A stretch of 64,000 bases of DNA from Advenella faeciporci (lineage in GTDB: Bacteria; Pseudomonadota; Gammaproteobacteria; Burkholderiales; Burkholderiaceae_B), in the NCBI RefSeq assembly GCF_014652395.1, contig NZ_BMYS01000003.1, positions 124,613 to 188,612 on the forward strand, given 5' to 3'. The position numbers and the translations under genes are program-made. The notes beneath the pieces are model-generated. The model was not told where the DNA came from and ran no database searches. It was given only the letters and a program-made list of their open reading frames with translations. Positions 38,725 to 48,446 of the stretch are shown here, piece after piece (the stretch's first letter is position 1; every line of letters begins with the position of its first letter).

Positions 38725-39210
38725 TCAGTCCCTGAAATTATTAAAAGCCAGCGGTGCGTCTGCCACCTCTTTTTTCAGCAAGGCAATGACATCCTGCAAT
38801 GTATCCCGTTTTGCCCCACTAACCCGCACAGTGTCGCCCTGTATGCTGGCCTGCACCTTAAGCTTGCTGTCTTTAATGGTTTTAACGATTTTTTTGGCCA
38901 GGTCACCGGTAATCCCTTTTCGAATAGTGGCATATTGCTTAAGTTTGTCGCCAGACATCTTTTCTTTTTTACCGTATTCAAGGAAACGCAAATCCACTCC
39001 GCGCTTGGCCAGTTTATTAATCAGCACATCCTGAACCTGCCCCACCTTGAACTCATCATCGGCAAAGATAGTCAGTTCCTGTTCTTTTTGTTCGATCCGG
39101 GCGTCCGAACCCTTAAAGTCAAAACGGGTTGAAATTTCTTTGTTGGCCTGCTCAACCGCGTTCCTGACTTCAATCATGTCCGCTTCACTCACGACATCAA
39201 ATGATGGCAT
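38725..39210 (-). CDS. yajQ: YajQ-family nucleotide-binding protein
   Basis: The 161-aa protein belongs to the YajQ/UPF0234 family; in Xanthomonas and Pseudomonas members bind cyclic di-GMP and act with LysR regulators. It starts [19 protein letters not shown] and has [11 protein letters not shown] and [19 protein letters not shown], all strongly conserved. AAAAGGAAAG precedes the ATG. No cyclic di-GMP enzymes are nearby. Here the cyclic di-GMP role is family knowledge only. Confidence 0.95.
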   Translation of the reverse strand: MPSFDVVSEADMIEVRNAVEQANKEISTRFDFKGSDARIEQKEQELTIFADDEFKVGQVQDVLINKLAKRGVDLRFLEYGKKEKMSGDKLKQYATIRKGITGDLAKKIVKTIKDSKLKVQASIQGDTVRVSGAKRDTLQDVIALLKKEVADAPLAFNNFRD

Positions 39211-39512
39211 TTTTCTTTCCTTTTACTTATCACATTAATAATCTGCATAAAGATTAGCATATTTTAACCGCTCTGGCTGGTAGGCTAAGTGTCATCGGGC
39301 CTGTCTTTTGTCAAGACAAACTTAAGGCAAATTTAAGGCAAACACAAGCCATCTCCGGCCATTCACAATTGTTAGCAATTCATTCATGCAACCCACCATT
39401 GATTTCATTAAAATCGTTGGGTATTGCGCCAAATGGTAACCGTACAGAAAAACAAACAAGATAGGTGGCCGCTTTACAGGTAACGGACAACTCATTCAAT
39501 CTGGAGAACACC
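39211..39512. other. Divergent intergenic region between yajQ and the DUF533-like gene
   Basis: No gene is supported. An 11-bp direct repeat (AAACTTAAGGC, AAATTTAAGGC) lies at about 39318-39339, next to a TTGTCAAGACAA palindrome (39308-39319). Either may be a regulator site; no promoter is clear. Confidence 0.5.
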
Positions 39513-40202
39513 ATGAGTGCACTCAATATTCTTGAAACATTGCTGGGCGCTGGCAAAGACCTGATCACACAAGCCGGCAATACGGCAAGAAATGCAACAA
39601 CAGGCAGTCATCCACTCATTACCGATAAAGACAAAACCACCCTTGGGGCAGGGGCATTGGCTGTGTTACTGGGCAAAAAAACCGACTCCAGTCTGGCTAC
39701 TTACGGTGGACTGGCCGCTTTAGGCACGGTTGCCTACAAAGCCTTCAAGCGCTGGCAGGAAAGCCAGGCAGAATTGGCTGCCCAAGGCGCCAATATCGCT
39801 GCGGACATTCCCATGCCACAACCCATCAACCAAATGTCCGCAGAAAAAACAGAGGCCACCAGCCGGGCACTGCTGGTGGCCATGATGACCGCTGCCAAAG
39901 CGGACGGGCATATCCATGAAGAAGAAAAAGCCCAACTGGATGCCCATTTTGCCAAAATTTCCACCCCCCAGGAAAGGGCCTGGCTACAAGCGGAAATGAA
40001 CAAACCCGTAGACCCGGCTGCCGTGGCAAGTCTGGCTGTGTATGACCCTCACCTGGCATCGCAAATTTATGCACTTAGCGTGGCCATGGTTGATGACGCC
40101 AATTTCATGGAACGCTCATATCTGGATGAGCTGGCAAAACAACTAAACCTGGACCACAGTCTGAAACACGAACTGGAAACCCAGGTCAAGCAACGGGTAT
40201 AA
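39513..40202 (+). CDS. TerB/DUF533 (YebE)-like protein
   Basis: The 229-aa protein has a glycine/alanine-rich N-terminal half with a weakly hydrophobic stretch (TLGAGALAVLLGKK, ATYGGLAALGTVAYKAFKRW) and a C-terminal TerB-like helical domain (about 110-229: LLVAMMTAAKADGHIHEEEKAQ, SVAMVDDANFMERSYLDELAKQL) with the acidic residues typical of the fold. YebE of E. coli is an envelope-stress-induced inner-membrane protein of unknown role. ATG 39513 has GGAG upstream. Confidence 0.85.
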   Translation: MSALNILETLLGAGKDLITQAGNTARNATTGSHPLITDKDKTTLGAGALAVLLGKKTDSSLATYGGLAALGTVAYKAFKRWQESQAELAAQGANIAADIPMPQPINQMSAEKTEATSRALLVAMMTAAKADGHIHEEEKAQLDAHFAKISTPQERAWLQAEMNKPVDPAAVASLAVYDPHLASQIYALSVAMVDDANFMERSYLDELAKQLNLDHSLKHELETQVKQRV

Positions 40203-40210
40203 CTGTTGTT

Positions 40211-41350
40211 TTACCTGAACCGGTTGGGGGAAACCAGCGTCGGATCGACTTTTTCTTTAAGCAAAGTCTCTGACAGGGGCTGGTTCAGGATTAATGCGCT
40301 GGCCAACTCGGAAACACCGGCAGATGATTGAATACCGTAACCGCCCTGCCCGGCCAACCAGAAAAATCCTTCCGCGGTCCGGTCAAAACCCACCACCAAA
40401 TCCCCATCCTTGACGAATGAACGCAAACCTGCCCAAACATGATTGGGACGGCGAATCTTGAAGGTAGTGGCCTCTTCAATATAGTAAATCCCGGTGGCCA
40501 CGTCCAGTTCTTCGGCCACCACATCCTGTGCATCTACAGGATCGGCATTGGCGGGTGAACCCAGCACCTGTCCGGCATCGGGTTTGAAATAATATTGTTC
40601 GCCAATATCCACAACCATAGGTAAGGTAAGCAGATCCAGCCCTTCAGGTGCATCAAAAGTGAAAGCGGTACGACGGCATGGTTGCAACCCTACCGGTGCA
40701 ACCTGACTTAAACGGGCAATGTGATCAGCCCAGGCACCGGCTGCGTTAACCAATGTTGTGCACCGAAAGCTTTCACCATTAGCCAAACTCACCTGCCATT
40801 TGTCTTCAATGCGTTGGCATTGAACCACTTCGGCATTGTTTTTCAGTACTGCACCGTTTTTTCTCATACCCTTAAGATAACCCTGGTGCAAGACATCAAC
40901 ATCAATATCTTCTGCATTACGTTCAAGGACCCCACCATACAGCAGCTCTTTTTTCATGCAGGGCGCCATTTCAACAATTTTGTCCGGATCAATAAACTCG
41001 ACATTGGGAGACAGGGCCAGCGCTTGGGTATACATACTCTCCAGCTCTTCTTTTTGATCAGGCCGTGCCACGTAAATACAACCACGAGGATGCAAAACCG
41101 GCTGATCGGTAAACCCGCTTGACTGGGCCTGCTCAAAAAACCCTCGTCCGGCACGGGTCAGGGCCTGTATTTGGGGCGTCCCATAGGTTTCCATAAACAT
41201 CGCGGCAGAACGGCCTGTTGAATGGTAACCCGGCTGCGATTCCCGCTCAAGCACCAGTACGCGCACTTGTGTGGACAGACGATACGCAACTGAAGCACCG
41301 GCTATACCGGCACCGATAACGATTACATCAAATTCATTTGCACTACTCAT
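40211..41350 (-). CDS. DauA-like FAD-dependent D-amino-acid dehydrogenase
   Basis: The 379-aa flavoprotein of the DAO fold has the FAD site VIGAGIAGASVAYRLS, LERESQPGYHSTGRSAA, VNAAGAWADHIA, LGSPANADPVDAQDV and GLRSFVKDGDLVVGFD, which follow P. aeruginosa D-arginine dehydrogenase DauA closely as I remember it. That enzyme oxidises D-Arg and other D-amino acids to 2-oxo acids for the respiratory chain. The residue equivalent to its lid histidine after SAA is Met51 here, so substrate preference may differ. The gene stands alone (no dauB or dauR), with an inverted repeat upstream. Its stop lies 8 bp from the convergent DUF533-like gene. Confidence 0.85.
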   Translation of the reverse strand: MSSANEFDVIVIGAGIAGASVAYRLSTQVRVLVLERESQPGYHSTGRSAAMFMETYGTPQIQALTRAGRGFFEQAQSSGFTDQPVLHPRGCIYVARPDQKEELESMYTQALALSPNVEFIDPDKIVEMAPCMKKELLYGGVLERNAEDIDVDVLHQGYLKGMRKNGAVLKNNAEVVQCQRIEDKWQVSLANGESFRCTTLVNAAGAWADHIARLSQVAPVGLQPCRRTAFTFDAPEGLDLLTLPMVVDIGEQYYFKPDAGQVLGSPANADPVDAQDVVAEELDVATGIYYIEEATTFKIRRPNHVWAGLRSFVKDGDLVVGFDRTAEGFFWLAGQGGYGIQSSAGVSELASALILNQPLSETLLKEKVDPTLVSPNRFR

Positions 41351-41416
41351 GCTTTGAGCTCCAGAACAGGAAGGGTTATTTTTAATGTTGGTTTATTGAT
41401 TCTGTTTTTCATTATA

Positions 41417-41443
41417 CCTATACGAAATTTTATACCGTATAGG
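41417..41443. promoter_or_regulatory. Inverted repeat upstream of the DauA-like gene
   Basis: CCTATACG and CGTATAGG are exact inverted repeats separated by 11 bp, 67 bp before the dauA-like ATG and just past the DUF1178 stop. A minus-strand TATAAT (41416-41411) abuts the repeat, so it may be an operator next to the -10 box; a weak terminator for the DUF1178 gene is the alternative. Confidence 0.45.
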
Positions 41444-41451
41444 AAAAACAC

Positions 41452-41931
41452 TTATTGAAGCTGATTTTCATCCAGAAAGTCGGGAATGGGCAGTACTTCA
41501 ATTCCTTCTTCCTGCAAGGCTTGTCGTTGCGCAGGAGTGGCATTGCCACGAATCGCTCTTTCCTCTGCCTCGCCATAATGAATGCGTCTTGCCTCTGAGG
41601 TGAATTGATCGCCCATATCTTCGGTTTGTTTGACATAAGCGCGCAACTGTTGCATGACCGCCGCCTGTATTTTAGCCAGTTCTTTATCGTTGAGGCTTGC
41701 CATCGCTTCTGCCACAGGAACCGGTGATATCGGCTGCGGTTGCTTTTGTTTTTTAAGATGGGAAACATTCAGATGTGGAGCCGAAAGCATTTTACTGATC
41801 TTGTTGTTACCGCAGATGGGGCAGGTTAAAAGCCCTCTTTCCTGTTGTGAATCATAATCCTCGTGGGATGAGAACCAGCCCTCGAATATATGATGTGCCT
41901 CACATTGAAGGTCAAAAACTTTCAAAGCCAT
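41452..41931 (-). CDS. DUF1178 family protein
   Basis: A 159-aa protein starting MALKVFDLQCEAHHIFEGWF, the characteristic DUF1178 opening, with Cys10 and a CPICGNN pair that probably bind zinc. The C-terminal half is helical, with QRQALQEEGIEVLPIPD. Function unknown; the family is widespread in alpha- and betaproteobacteria. ATG 41931 is chosen by family match; the open frame runs on to 42102 and overlaps corA, which is not credible. Confidence 0.88.
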   Translation of the reverse strand: MALKVFDLQCEAHHIFEGWFSSHEDYDSQQERGLLTCPICGNNKISKMLSAPHLNVSHLKKQKQPQPISPVPVAEAMASLNDKELAKIQAAVMQQLRAYVKQTEDMGDQFTSEARRIHYGEAEERAIRGNATPAQRQALQEEGIEVLPIPDFLDENQLQ

Positions 41932-42049
41932 AATTACCCGATTAAAAATAGTCTTGCCTGCATACCTGACATGATAACGCTTATTCTGAAAACACGTATC
42001 TATCCGGGGCCTGAAGCCATGCACTGCCATTAGGCCAAACCCGTTTTTC

Positions 42050-43141
42050 CTATAGCCAGCCGGCTTTTTTAAAGCGCCAGTACAGGTAAGCGCAGACACC
42101 AAACATCAGCACCAGCACAAAAGGATAACCAAAAGCCCAGTCCAGCTCTGGCATGTCCTTGAAGTTCATACCATAAATACCTGCAATCGCCGTGGGCACC
42201 GCCAGAATCGCTGCCCAGGCAGCCAACCTTTTGGCAATGTCAGTTTGGTGATTTTGTCCAATCATCATGCCAGCTTCAAAGGCAAACGCCAGGGCCTCGC
42301 GCAAGGAGTTGATCTGCTCCACCAAACGGGCCACCCGATCTGACACGATACTGAAATTTGAACGGGAATCCATTTCCACCACATCTATCCGTACCAGCGA
42401 CAGTTTGCGGCAAATTTCTATCATGGGCGCAATAGCTGTATGTACCCTTAGCAAATCACGCCGCTGTTTATAGAGCTTGCGAATATCGCTTTCCTTAAGC
42501 CCTTGCAGCAACATTTGGTGCTCTGACTGGTCAACTTCATATTCCAGCCTGGCAGTTAAATTAGTATAGCTATCGGCCAGCACATCCAGAATTTCGGCCG
42601 CCACATAATCACTTCCCCGGGCAATCAGGTCGGGCCATCCTTCCAGTCTTTCCCGAAGGGAACTGTTGGACAAGGCGTCTCCACGCCTGACGGTTAACAG
42701 AAAACCAATCCCGAAAATAATCTGGATTTCCCCAAAAACCGGTTTTTTACTGTTTTCTTTACTAACAGTCATGGCCACAATCTGGATATATTCCCCGTAA
42801 TCAATCACTTTGGGGCGGCCATGTTTTTTTACAATCTCTTCAGTAGCATCTGTACTAAGCGACAGCTGGCTGCAAATATGCTGCAATTCGGCCTTGGTGG
42901 GGTCTTTAAGGCCAACCCACAACAGGCGGGTGGACTCTTTCTTATAACCCGAAATCTGATCTATCGTCATTTCCCCACGTCGCCTGCCATGCACATACTC
43001 AACCGAGGCAATTACAGAAGCAGACGCTGATTTCCCGGCAGGCGTTGAATCAGCTTTTGCAGCAGATTTCGAATCAGTTTTATCGCCTTCAACGCCTGAA
43101 ACAAGTTTTGCCGACCCCTTCACTTTTTCTTCAACCGTCAT
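42050..43141 (-). CDS. corA: CorA-family magnesium/cobalt transporter
   Basis: The 363-aa inner-membrane channel has a large cytoplasmic N-terminal domain and two C-terminal membrane helices. The signature YGMNF follows the first helix (AAWAAILAVPTAIAGIYGMNF), and FVLVLMFGVCAYLYWRFKKAGWL is the second. The N-terminus carries an extra Lys/Ser/Ala-rich stretch of about 40 residues that is low complexity. ATG 43141 has a strong GGGAGG; an in-frame ATG at 43159 has none. Efflux-type CorA relatives (ZntB) share the fold, so the ion is assigned by motif only. Confidence 0.92.
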   Translation of the reverse strand: MTVEEKVKGSAKLVSGVEGDKTDSKSAAKADSTPAGKSASASVIASVEYVHGRRRGEMTIDQISGYKKESTRLLWVGLKDPTKAELQHICSQLSLSTDATEEIVKKHGRPKVIDYGEYIQIVAMTVSKENSKKPVFGEIQIIFGIGFLLTVRRGDALSNSSLRERLEGWPDLIARGSDYVAAEILDVLADSYTNLTARLEYEVDQSEHQMLLQGLKESDIRKLYKQRRDLLRVHTAIAPMIEICRKLSLVRIDVVEMDSRSNFSIVSDRVARLVEQINSLREALAFAFEAGMMIGQNHQTDIAKRLAAWAAILAVPTAIAGIYGMNFKDMPELDWAFGYPFVLVLMFGVCAYLYWRFKKAGWL

Positions 43142-43190
43142 GATTCCCTCCCGTGACATTCAGAAGGGATCATACCATTAGCCCAGCCCC

Positions 43191-44342
43191 TTACCCCTGG
43201 TAATTGACCAGGCTGCGGGCAATCAGCATACGCTGGATCTCACTGGTGCCTTCATAAATTTGCGTGATACGTGCATCACGGTAATAACGCTGCACCGGGT
43301 AATCTTCCAGATAGCCATAGCCACCATGCACCTGAATGGCCATTGAACAGACTTTCTCTGCCATTTCAGAAGCCATCAATTTGGCCTGGGCCGCCTCATT
43401 AAGGCAGGGAATACCGTGATCTTTAAGAGAGGCCGCATTAAGAACCATTAAGCGGGCAGCATTGATTTGGGTATGCATATCTGCCAGCATATTGGCAATA
43501 CTTTGGTGTGCCAGCAGGTTTTTGCCAAACTGCTCCCGTTCCTGCGCATATTTAAGGGCAGCCTCAAAAGCGGCACGGGCAATGCCCACGGCCTGAGCCC
43601 CTATCCCAATCCGGCCATTTTCAAGATTGGACAGGGCAATAGACAGACCTTTGCCCCTTTCGCCCAACAAATGACTTTCTGGAATGGTGCAATTTTCAAG
43701 GGTAATGGCACAGGTGTCTGAAGCCCGGATACCCATTTTATGTTCCACCCGGCTGACGATGAAGCCGGGGGTATGGGTGGGCACCAGAAAGGCGGAAAGC
43801 CCTTTCTTGCCCAGATCAGGATCAGTCACGGCAAAAATAATGGCTATCTTGGCGCGCTTTCCGTTGGTAACAAATTGCTTGGCACCATTCAGGACCCATT
43901 TTCCATCTTGCAGTATGGCACGGGTTTTCAGGTTATGGGCTTCGGAACCGGCCTGTGGTTCGGTAAGGCAAAAACTGCCGATTGCACGTCCCGATGCCAT
44001 TTCTGGCAGCCATTGCTTTTTCTGCTCATTATTACCCGCATTCAACAAGGTGCCACAACCCACCGAATTATGCACGCTCATCATGGTACCGGTTGCCGCA
44101 TCTGCCGCAGAAATTTCCTCAATCGCCAGAGCATAAGAAACGTAATCGGAAAATGAACCACCCCACTCTTCGGGTACCACCATCCCCATCAGGCCCAACT
44201 CACCCATTTTCTCAATCATGGCATCGTCTATCCAGCCCTCTTTTTCCCATTGTTCTGCCCTGGGTGCAATTTCATTTTGTGCAAAATCGCGAGCCATGTC
44301 ACGAATCATTCTTTGTTCTTCGCTTAATGCAGTATTAAACAT
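43191..44342 (-). CDS. Acyl-CoA dehydrogenase, probably isobutyryl-CoA/short-chain type
   Basis: The 383-aa flavoenzyme has [67 protein letters not shown] and the C-terminal [20 protein letters not shown], where the Glu of YEG is the catalytic base of the standard family. It is followed on the same strand upstream by mmsB, so a role in valine catabolism (isobutyryl-CoA to methacrylyl-CoA) is inferred. ATG 44342 fits the AAGGAAT ribosome site better than the in-frame GTG at 44348. Confidence 0.92.
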   Translation of the reverse strand: MFNTALSEEQRMIRDMARDFAQNEIAPRAEQWEKEGWIDDAMIEKMGELGLMGMVVPEEWGGSFSDYVSYALAIEEISAADAATGTMMSVHNSVGCGTLLNAGNNEQKKQWLPEMASGRAIGSFCLTEPQAGSEAHNLKTRAILQDGKWVLNGAKQFVTNGKRAKIAIIFAVTDPDLGKKGLSAFLVPTHTPGFIVSRVEHKMGIRASDTCAITLENCTIPESHLLGERGKGLSIALSNLENGRIGIGAQAVGIARAAFEAALKYAQEREQFGKNLLAHQSIANMLADMHTQINAARLMVLNAASLKDHGIPCLNEAAQAKLMASEMAEKVCSMAIQVHGGYGYLEDYPVQRYYRDARITQIYEGTSEIQRMLIARSLVNYQG

Positions 44343-44408
44343 TGCCACTTATTCCTTACTGTTATATTGCCGTCACCATTTCTGATCAAATCCTGACACC
44401 TGTTCTGT

Positions 44409-45296
44409 TTACTTATCGGAAAAAAGTTTGATAATGCCTGAAAAATCCAGTTTCCCATGACCCTGGGAGCTGAATGTTTGATACAACTGCTGGGCAGCAG
44501 CCCCCATAACCACGGGCACTTTGGCCGCCCGGGCCGCCTCGGTGGCAAGCCCCAGGTCCTTCAGCATTAAATCAGCACCAAACCCGCCCGCATATCCCCT
44601 TGAGGCCGGAGCTGTTTCCACTACGCCCGGATAAGGGTTGTAAACCTCGGTGCTCCAGCAACGGCCCGAAGAAGTATTGATAATGCCAGCCAGCACTTTA
44701 GGATCCATCCCCAAAGAAACCCCCAGATTCATGGCTTCGGCCGCACCAATCATGGAAATACCCAACAACATGTTATTGGCCACCTTGGCAACCTGGCCAT
44801 TGCCTGCACCACCGCAATAGACAATATTTTTCCCCATGGCCTGCAACACCGGCAGCGCCCTTTCAAACACAGCTTCATCACCGCCGACCATGAAAGTCAA
44901 GGTGCCAGCCTGCGCACCTCCAGTGCCACCGGACACCGGGGCATCCAGCATGTCATTGCCTTGGGCTGCCGCCTGGGCAGCCACTTCACGGGCGGTTTGA
45001 GGATCTATGGTGGAAGAGTCTATGAGCAACACCTGTTTGCCAACGGCAGCCAGCACCCCGTCATCACCCAGATAAACCTGTTTTACATGAACCGAAGCCG
45101 GCAACATGGTTATTAACATGTCAATGTCAGCACTGGCCACTTTTGCAGGTGAAGCTGCCCGAACCGCCCCGGACGCTTCCAGCATTTGCACTGTCGATTC
45201 GACCAGGTCATAGACATAAACATGATGACCCGCTTTCAGCAAATTAAGCGCCATGGGGGCACCCATATTGCCCAGACCAATAAATCCGATATTCAT
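44409..45296 (-). CDS. mmsB: 3-hydroxyisobutyrate dehydrogenase
   Basis: The 295-aa beta-hydroxyacid dehydrogenase oxidises 3-hydroxyisobutyrate to methylmalonate semialdehyde in valine breakdown. It has IGFIGLGNMGAPMALNLLKA (NAD site), DAPVSGGTGGAQAGTLTFMV (substrate site) and GAGNGQVAKVANNML with the catalytic lysine. GGAG precedes the ATG. The acyl-CoA dehydrogenase gene lies 66 bp downstream. Tartronate semialdehyde reductase is a close relative, but the neighbour favours MmsB. Confidence 0.93.
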   Translation of the reverse strand: MNIGFIGLGNMGAPMALNLLKAGHHVYVYDLVESTVQMLEASGAVRAASPAKVASADIDMLITMLPASVHVKQVYLGDDGVLAAVGKQVLLIDSSTIDPQTAREVAAQAAAQGNDMLDAPVSGGTGGAQAGTLTFMVGGDEAVFERALPVLQAMGKNIVYCGGAGNGQVAKVANNMLLGISMIGAAEAMNLGVSLGMDPKVLAGIINTSSGRCWSTEVYNPYPGVVETAPASRGYAGGFGADLMLKDLGLATEAARAAKVPVVMGAAAQQLYQTFSSQGHGKLDFSGIIKLFSDK

Positions 45297-45450
45297 GTAA
45301 GTCTCCGTGTATTACTGTTTTATTTTTGAATAAAATGAAGTATGTCAACCATACTGAGAATATGCTTTACAGACTGTCATTTTAAAGACGTTTTTCAATC
45401 ATTTCGAAAAACCCGACAGCCAGCGCCTGGTCAGGCTTGCCCAGACCCAC

Positions 45451-46392
45451 TCACACCACCCTGCTCAGCACACTGCCTTCGCGGAAAAAGGCGTCCAGGT
45501 TATCAATCACCCGTTGCGACATGCGCTGGCGGGTTTCTACGGTCGCACTGCCTAAGTGCGGCATCAGGACAACATTATCCATTTCCATTAGCGCTTCAGG
45601 CACATAAGGTTCACGCTCAAACACATCAAGTGCAGCACCGCCCAGTCGTCCTTCCCGCAGCGCCTTAATCATGGCCTCTTCATCAACAACCGTGCCACGC
45701 GATACGTTAATCAGCAAACCATCAGGTCCAAGTGCCGTCATAATTTCATCATTGATTAAATGATAAGTGGCAGGCCCGCCAACGCACATAACAAACAGAA
45801 AATCGCTCCATTGTGCCAGCTCCTTTAAAGTAGACACATAACGATAAGGTACGCCTTTCTTCTCTGAACGATTGTGGTAGCGTATTTCGCAATCAAATCC
45901 GGTTAGTCTTTTGGCTATCGCTTGCCCGATATTACCCAACCCGAGAATGCCTGCTTTTTTCCCTGTAATACTGCGCATTAAAGGAAATTCGGCTCGTGGC
46001 CATTGCCCCTCACGCACAAAACGATCGGCCCGAACCAGCCCGCGTGCAGCTCCCAGTAACAGGGTCATGGCGGTGTCGGCCACACAATCATTCAGGACAT
46101 CAGGGGTATTGCCCAATTGAATGCCACGGCGTTGCAGCTCGGCGGCATCAATCGAGTCGTAACCCACCCCAAAACTGCTAAGCACTTTTAATTGCGGCAA
46201 GTAATCCAGCCACTCATTCCTGAACCCATACTTGGCAGAGGTTACGGCAGCCACGCAGCCCAGCCCGTGCGCTTTCAGGGCTTCAAGGGCGCTTTCCTGC
46301 TCCCACAACCTGAAGACATCATAATTATTCTCAAGATGCCGGCTAACCAGCTCTGGCGCTGGTCCAACCTGTAACACGCGATGTTTTGTCAT
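45451..46392 (-). CDS. D-isomer-specific 2-hydroxyacid dehydrogenase (glyoxylate/hydroxypyruvate reductase-like)
   Basis: A 313-aa NAD(P)-dependent enzyme of the GhrB/HPR type. LGLGNIGQAIAKRL is the nucleotide fold; the catalytic Arg, Glu and His are in LINVSRGTVVDEEAM, FEREPYVPE and LMPHLGSATVETR. NRSEKK after the second strand suggests NADPH preference. AGGAGA precedes the ATG. Exact substrate unproven. It is transcribed on the minus strand between mmsB and the TRIC-family gene, 155 bp from the former. Confidence 0.9.
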   Translation of the reverse strand: MTKHRVLQVGPAPELVSRHLENNYDVFRLWEQESALEALKAHGLGCVAAVTSAKYGFRNEWLDYLPQLKVLSSFGVGYDSIDAAELQRRGIQLGNTPDVLNDCVADTAMTLLLGAARGLVRADRFVREGQWPRAEFPLMRSITGKKAGILGLGNIGQAIAKRLTGFDCEIRYHNRSEKKGVPYRYVSTLKELAQWSDFLFVMCVGGPATYHLINDEIMTALGPDGLLINVSRGTVVDEEAMIKALREGRLGGAALDVFEREPYVPEALMEMDNVVLMPHLGSATVETRQRMSQRVIDNLDAFFREGSVLSRVV

Positions 46393-46416
46393 TTTTCCTG
46401 TCTCCTGTTTATCTTG

Positions 46417-47031
46417 CTAATCCCCCATAAAACGGGGCAAATTCCAATTATTTCTATATGAAAAATACCGGATCAGGAATGTCACTGTAGCACCCGCCAG
46501 CATCACAAAAAATTCCTGTAGACCCAAATAATTGCCTGCTACCACAATACAGGTACCCACAATGGCTGCCGAAGCATAAATTTCTTTTTCAAGCACAATG
46601 GGAGCGCGGTTTAAAAACACATCGCGCAGCAAGCCGCCGCCAACGGCTGTAGTAACCCCCATAATAATCGCGGTCTCGTATGCTCCGGTATAATGCAGGG
46701 CCTTGCTCGCACCGGTTACCGCAAAAATACCCAGACCGATGGCATCAAACAGGAAAATAGGATATTCCAGTTTTTTAATCCAGTTTTTAAACACCAGGGT
46801 AAAAAACACAGCCAGCAGTGCAATGAATAAATAACGCCAGCTGGAAAGACTGGCCGGTGGCGTTATCCCCAAGCAAAGATCCCTGATAATACCCCCACCG
46901 CATGCCGTAATAAAAGCAATAAAAATAACCCCGAACAAATCCAGGTTTCGATGACGGGCCGCAATCACTCCGCTTACAGCGAAAGCAAACGTACCTAAAA
47001 CATCCAGTGTGGGCAATAATAAATCATTCAT
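46417..47031 (-). CDS. TRIC cation channel/UPF0126 (YadS-like) membrane protein
   Basis: A 204-aa protein with seven membrane segments in two related halves. Each half carries the conserved glycine-rich kink motif: TACGGGIIRDLCLG and TAVGGGLLRDVFLN. Prokaryotic members form trimeric, K+-permeable channels; some UPF0126 members have been linked to glycine uptake. Physiological function here is unknown. It lies 24 bp after the hydroxyacid dehydrogenase gene in the reverse direction of reading, so both may share a transcript. Confidence 0.92.
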   Translation of the reverse strand: MNDLLLPTLDVLGTFAFAVSGVIAARHRNLDLFGVIFIAFITACGGGIIRDLCLGITPPASLSSWRYLFIALLAVFFTLVFKNWIKKLEYPIFLFDAIGLGIFAVTGASKALHYTGAYETAIIMGVTTAVGGGLLRDVFLNRAPIVLEKEIYASAAIVGTCIVVAGNYLGLQEFFVMLAGATVTFLIRYFSYRNNWNLPRFMGD

Positions 47032-47119
47032 TTTAAAAAAAATATAACAATTCAGGTAACTCGTTGTAGAATATCAGGTTTTAGGCCCAATTCAGGGCAA
47101 ACTTACTTCAATCATCAAG

Positions 47120-48394
47120 ATGTCTCTATTCGTCCATAAATACGGTGGCACCTCTATGGGTTCCATCGAACGCATTCAAAATGTTGCGAAACGTGTCGCC
47201 AAATGGCATGCAGAAGGCCATCAGGTAGTTGTGGTTCCTTCAGCCATGTCGGGCGAAACCAACCGTTTGCTTGGCCTGGCCAAGGAACTGTCAGAAACCC
47301 CCGATCCTCGTGAAGTGGATATGCTTGCCTCTACAGGCGAGCAGGCCAGCAGCGCCTTGCTGGCCATGGCACTGCAGGCACAGGGAGTACCCGCACGCAG
47401 CTATACCGGCTGGCAGGTTGCCGTAAAAACAGACAGCGCCTTCGGCAAGGCCCGTATTACCTCTATCGATGACCAGCGCGTTCGCGCAGACCTGGACGCC
47501 GGCAAAGTGGTTATCGTGACCGGTTTTCAGGGTATAGACCCTGAAGGCCATATTACAACGCTGGGACGTGGTGGTTCAGATACTTCTGCTGTCGCCATGG
47601 CTGCTGCCCTTAAAGCTGATGAATGTCTGATTTTCACAGACGTGGATGGTGTTTATACAACAGACCCGCGTGTTGTTCCCGAAGCGCGCCGCATGAATGT
47701 GGTGTCATTCGAAGAAATGCTTGAAATGGCATCACTGGGCTCAAAAGTACTCCAGATCCGCTCTGTCGAGTTTGCTGGCAAATATAAAGTTCCAGTACGT
47801 GTCCTGTCATCGTTAACCGACCCCTTAATTTCGCTCGAAGAAGAAAAAAATTCGGGAACCCTTATTACTTTCGAGGAAGACTCAAAAATGGAAGCCGCTT
47901 TAGTTTCTGGTATTGCCTTCAGCCGCGATGAAGCAAAAATCACGCTCTTGGGCGTACCCGACAAACCCGGTGTTGCCTTTGCCATTCTGGGCCCTGTAGC
48001 CGATGCCAACATCGACATCGACATGATCATCCAGAACCAGTCTGTTGATGGCACCACAGACTTCTCTTTTACGGTTAACCGCAACGATTACAAACGTACA
48101 CTTGATATCATCAAGAAAACCATCGTTCCCGCCACCGGTGCCCGCGAAGTCATTACCGACGAAAAAGTCTGCAAAGTATCCATCGTAGGTATTGGCATGC
48201 GTTCACATGCAGGTGTTGCCAGCCTGATGTTCCGCACCCTGGCTGATGAAGGCGTTAACATCCAGATGATCAGCACCAGTGAAATCAAGACTTCCGTCCT
48301 GATTGAAGACAAATACATGGAACTGGCCGTTCGTGCCCTGCACAAGGCGTTTGGCCTGGATGGCAACCCAGCTGAAACCGCTATTGAAGAGTAA
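47120..48394 (+). CDS. lysC: Aspartate kinase
   Basis: The 424-aa enzyme phosphorylates aspartate, the first step toward lysine, threonine and methionine. VHKYGGTSMGS is the N-terminal nucleotide/substrate motif, and FTDVDGVYTTDPRVVPEAR closes the kinase domain. Two C-terminal ACT domains (about 265-420; ITLLGVPDKPGVAFAILG, VGIGMRSHAGVASLMF, ISTSEIKTSVLI) indicate allosteric feedback control. The ribosome site is weak. A tRNA-Ser gene follows, as is usual downstream of lysC in related genera. Confidence 0.96.
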   Translation: MSLFVHKYGGTSMGSIERIQNVAKRVAKWHAEGHQVVVVPSAMSGETNRLLGLAKELSETPDPREVDMLASTGEQASSALLAMALQAQGVPARSYTGWQVAVKTDSAFGKARITSIDDQRVRADLDAGKVVIVTGFQGIDPEGHITTLGRGGSDTSAVAMAAALKADECLIFTDVDGVYTTDPRVVPEARRMNVVSFEEMLEMASLGSKVLQIRSVEFAGKYKVPVRVLSSLTDPLISLEEEKNSGTLITFEEDSKMEAALVSGIAFSRDEAKITLLGVPDKPGVAFAILGPVADANIDIDMIIQNQSVDGTTDFSFTVNRNDYKRTLDIIKKTIVPATGAREVITDEKVCKVSIVGIGMRSHAGVASLMFRTLADEGVNIQMISTSEIKTSVLIEDKYMELAVRALHKAFGLDGNPAETAIEE

Positions 48395-48401
48395 GTGAGA
48401 A

Positions 48402-48433
48402 AAATGCTGTTTTTTAGCTAAAAAGCAGCATTT
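48402..48433 (+). terminator. Hairpin after lysC
   Basis: AAATGCTG and CAGCATTT enclose a self-complementary TTTTTAGCTAAAAA core, giving a long AT-rich stem just past the lysC stop. No T run follows, so it may terminate poorly or mark an RNA-processing site before the tRNA. Confidence 0.55.
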
Positions 48434-48446
48434 CGACTACAAGCTG

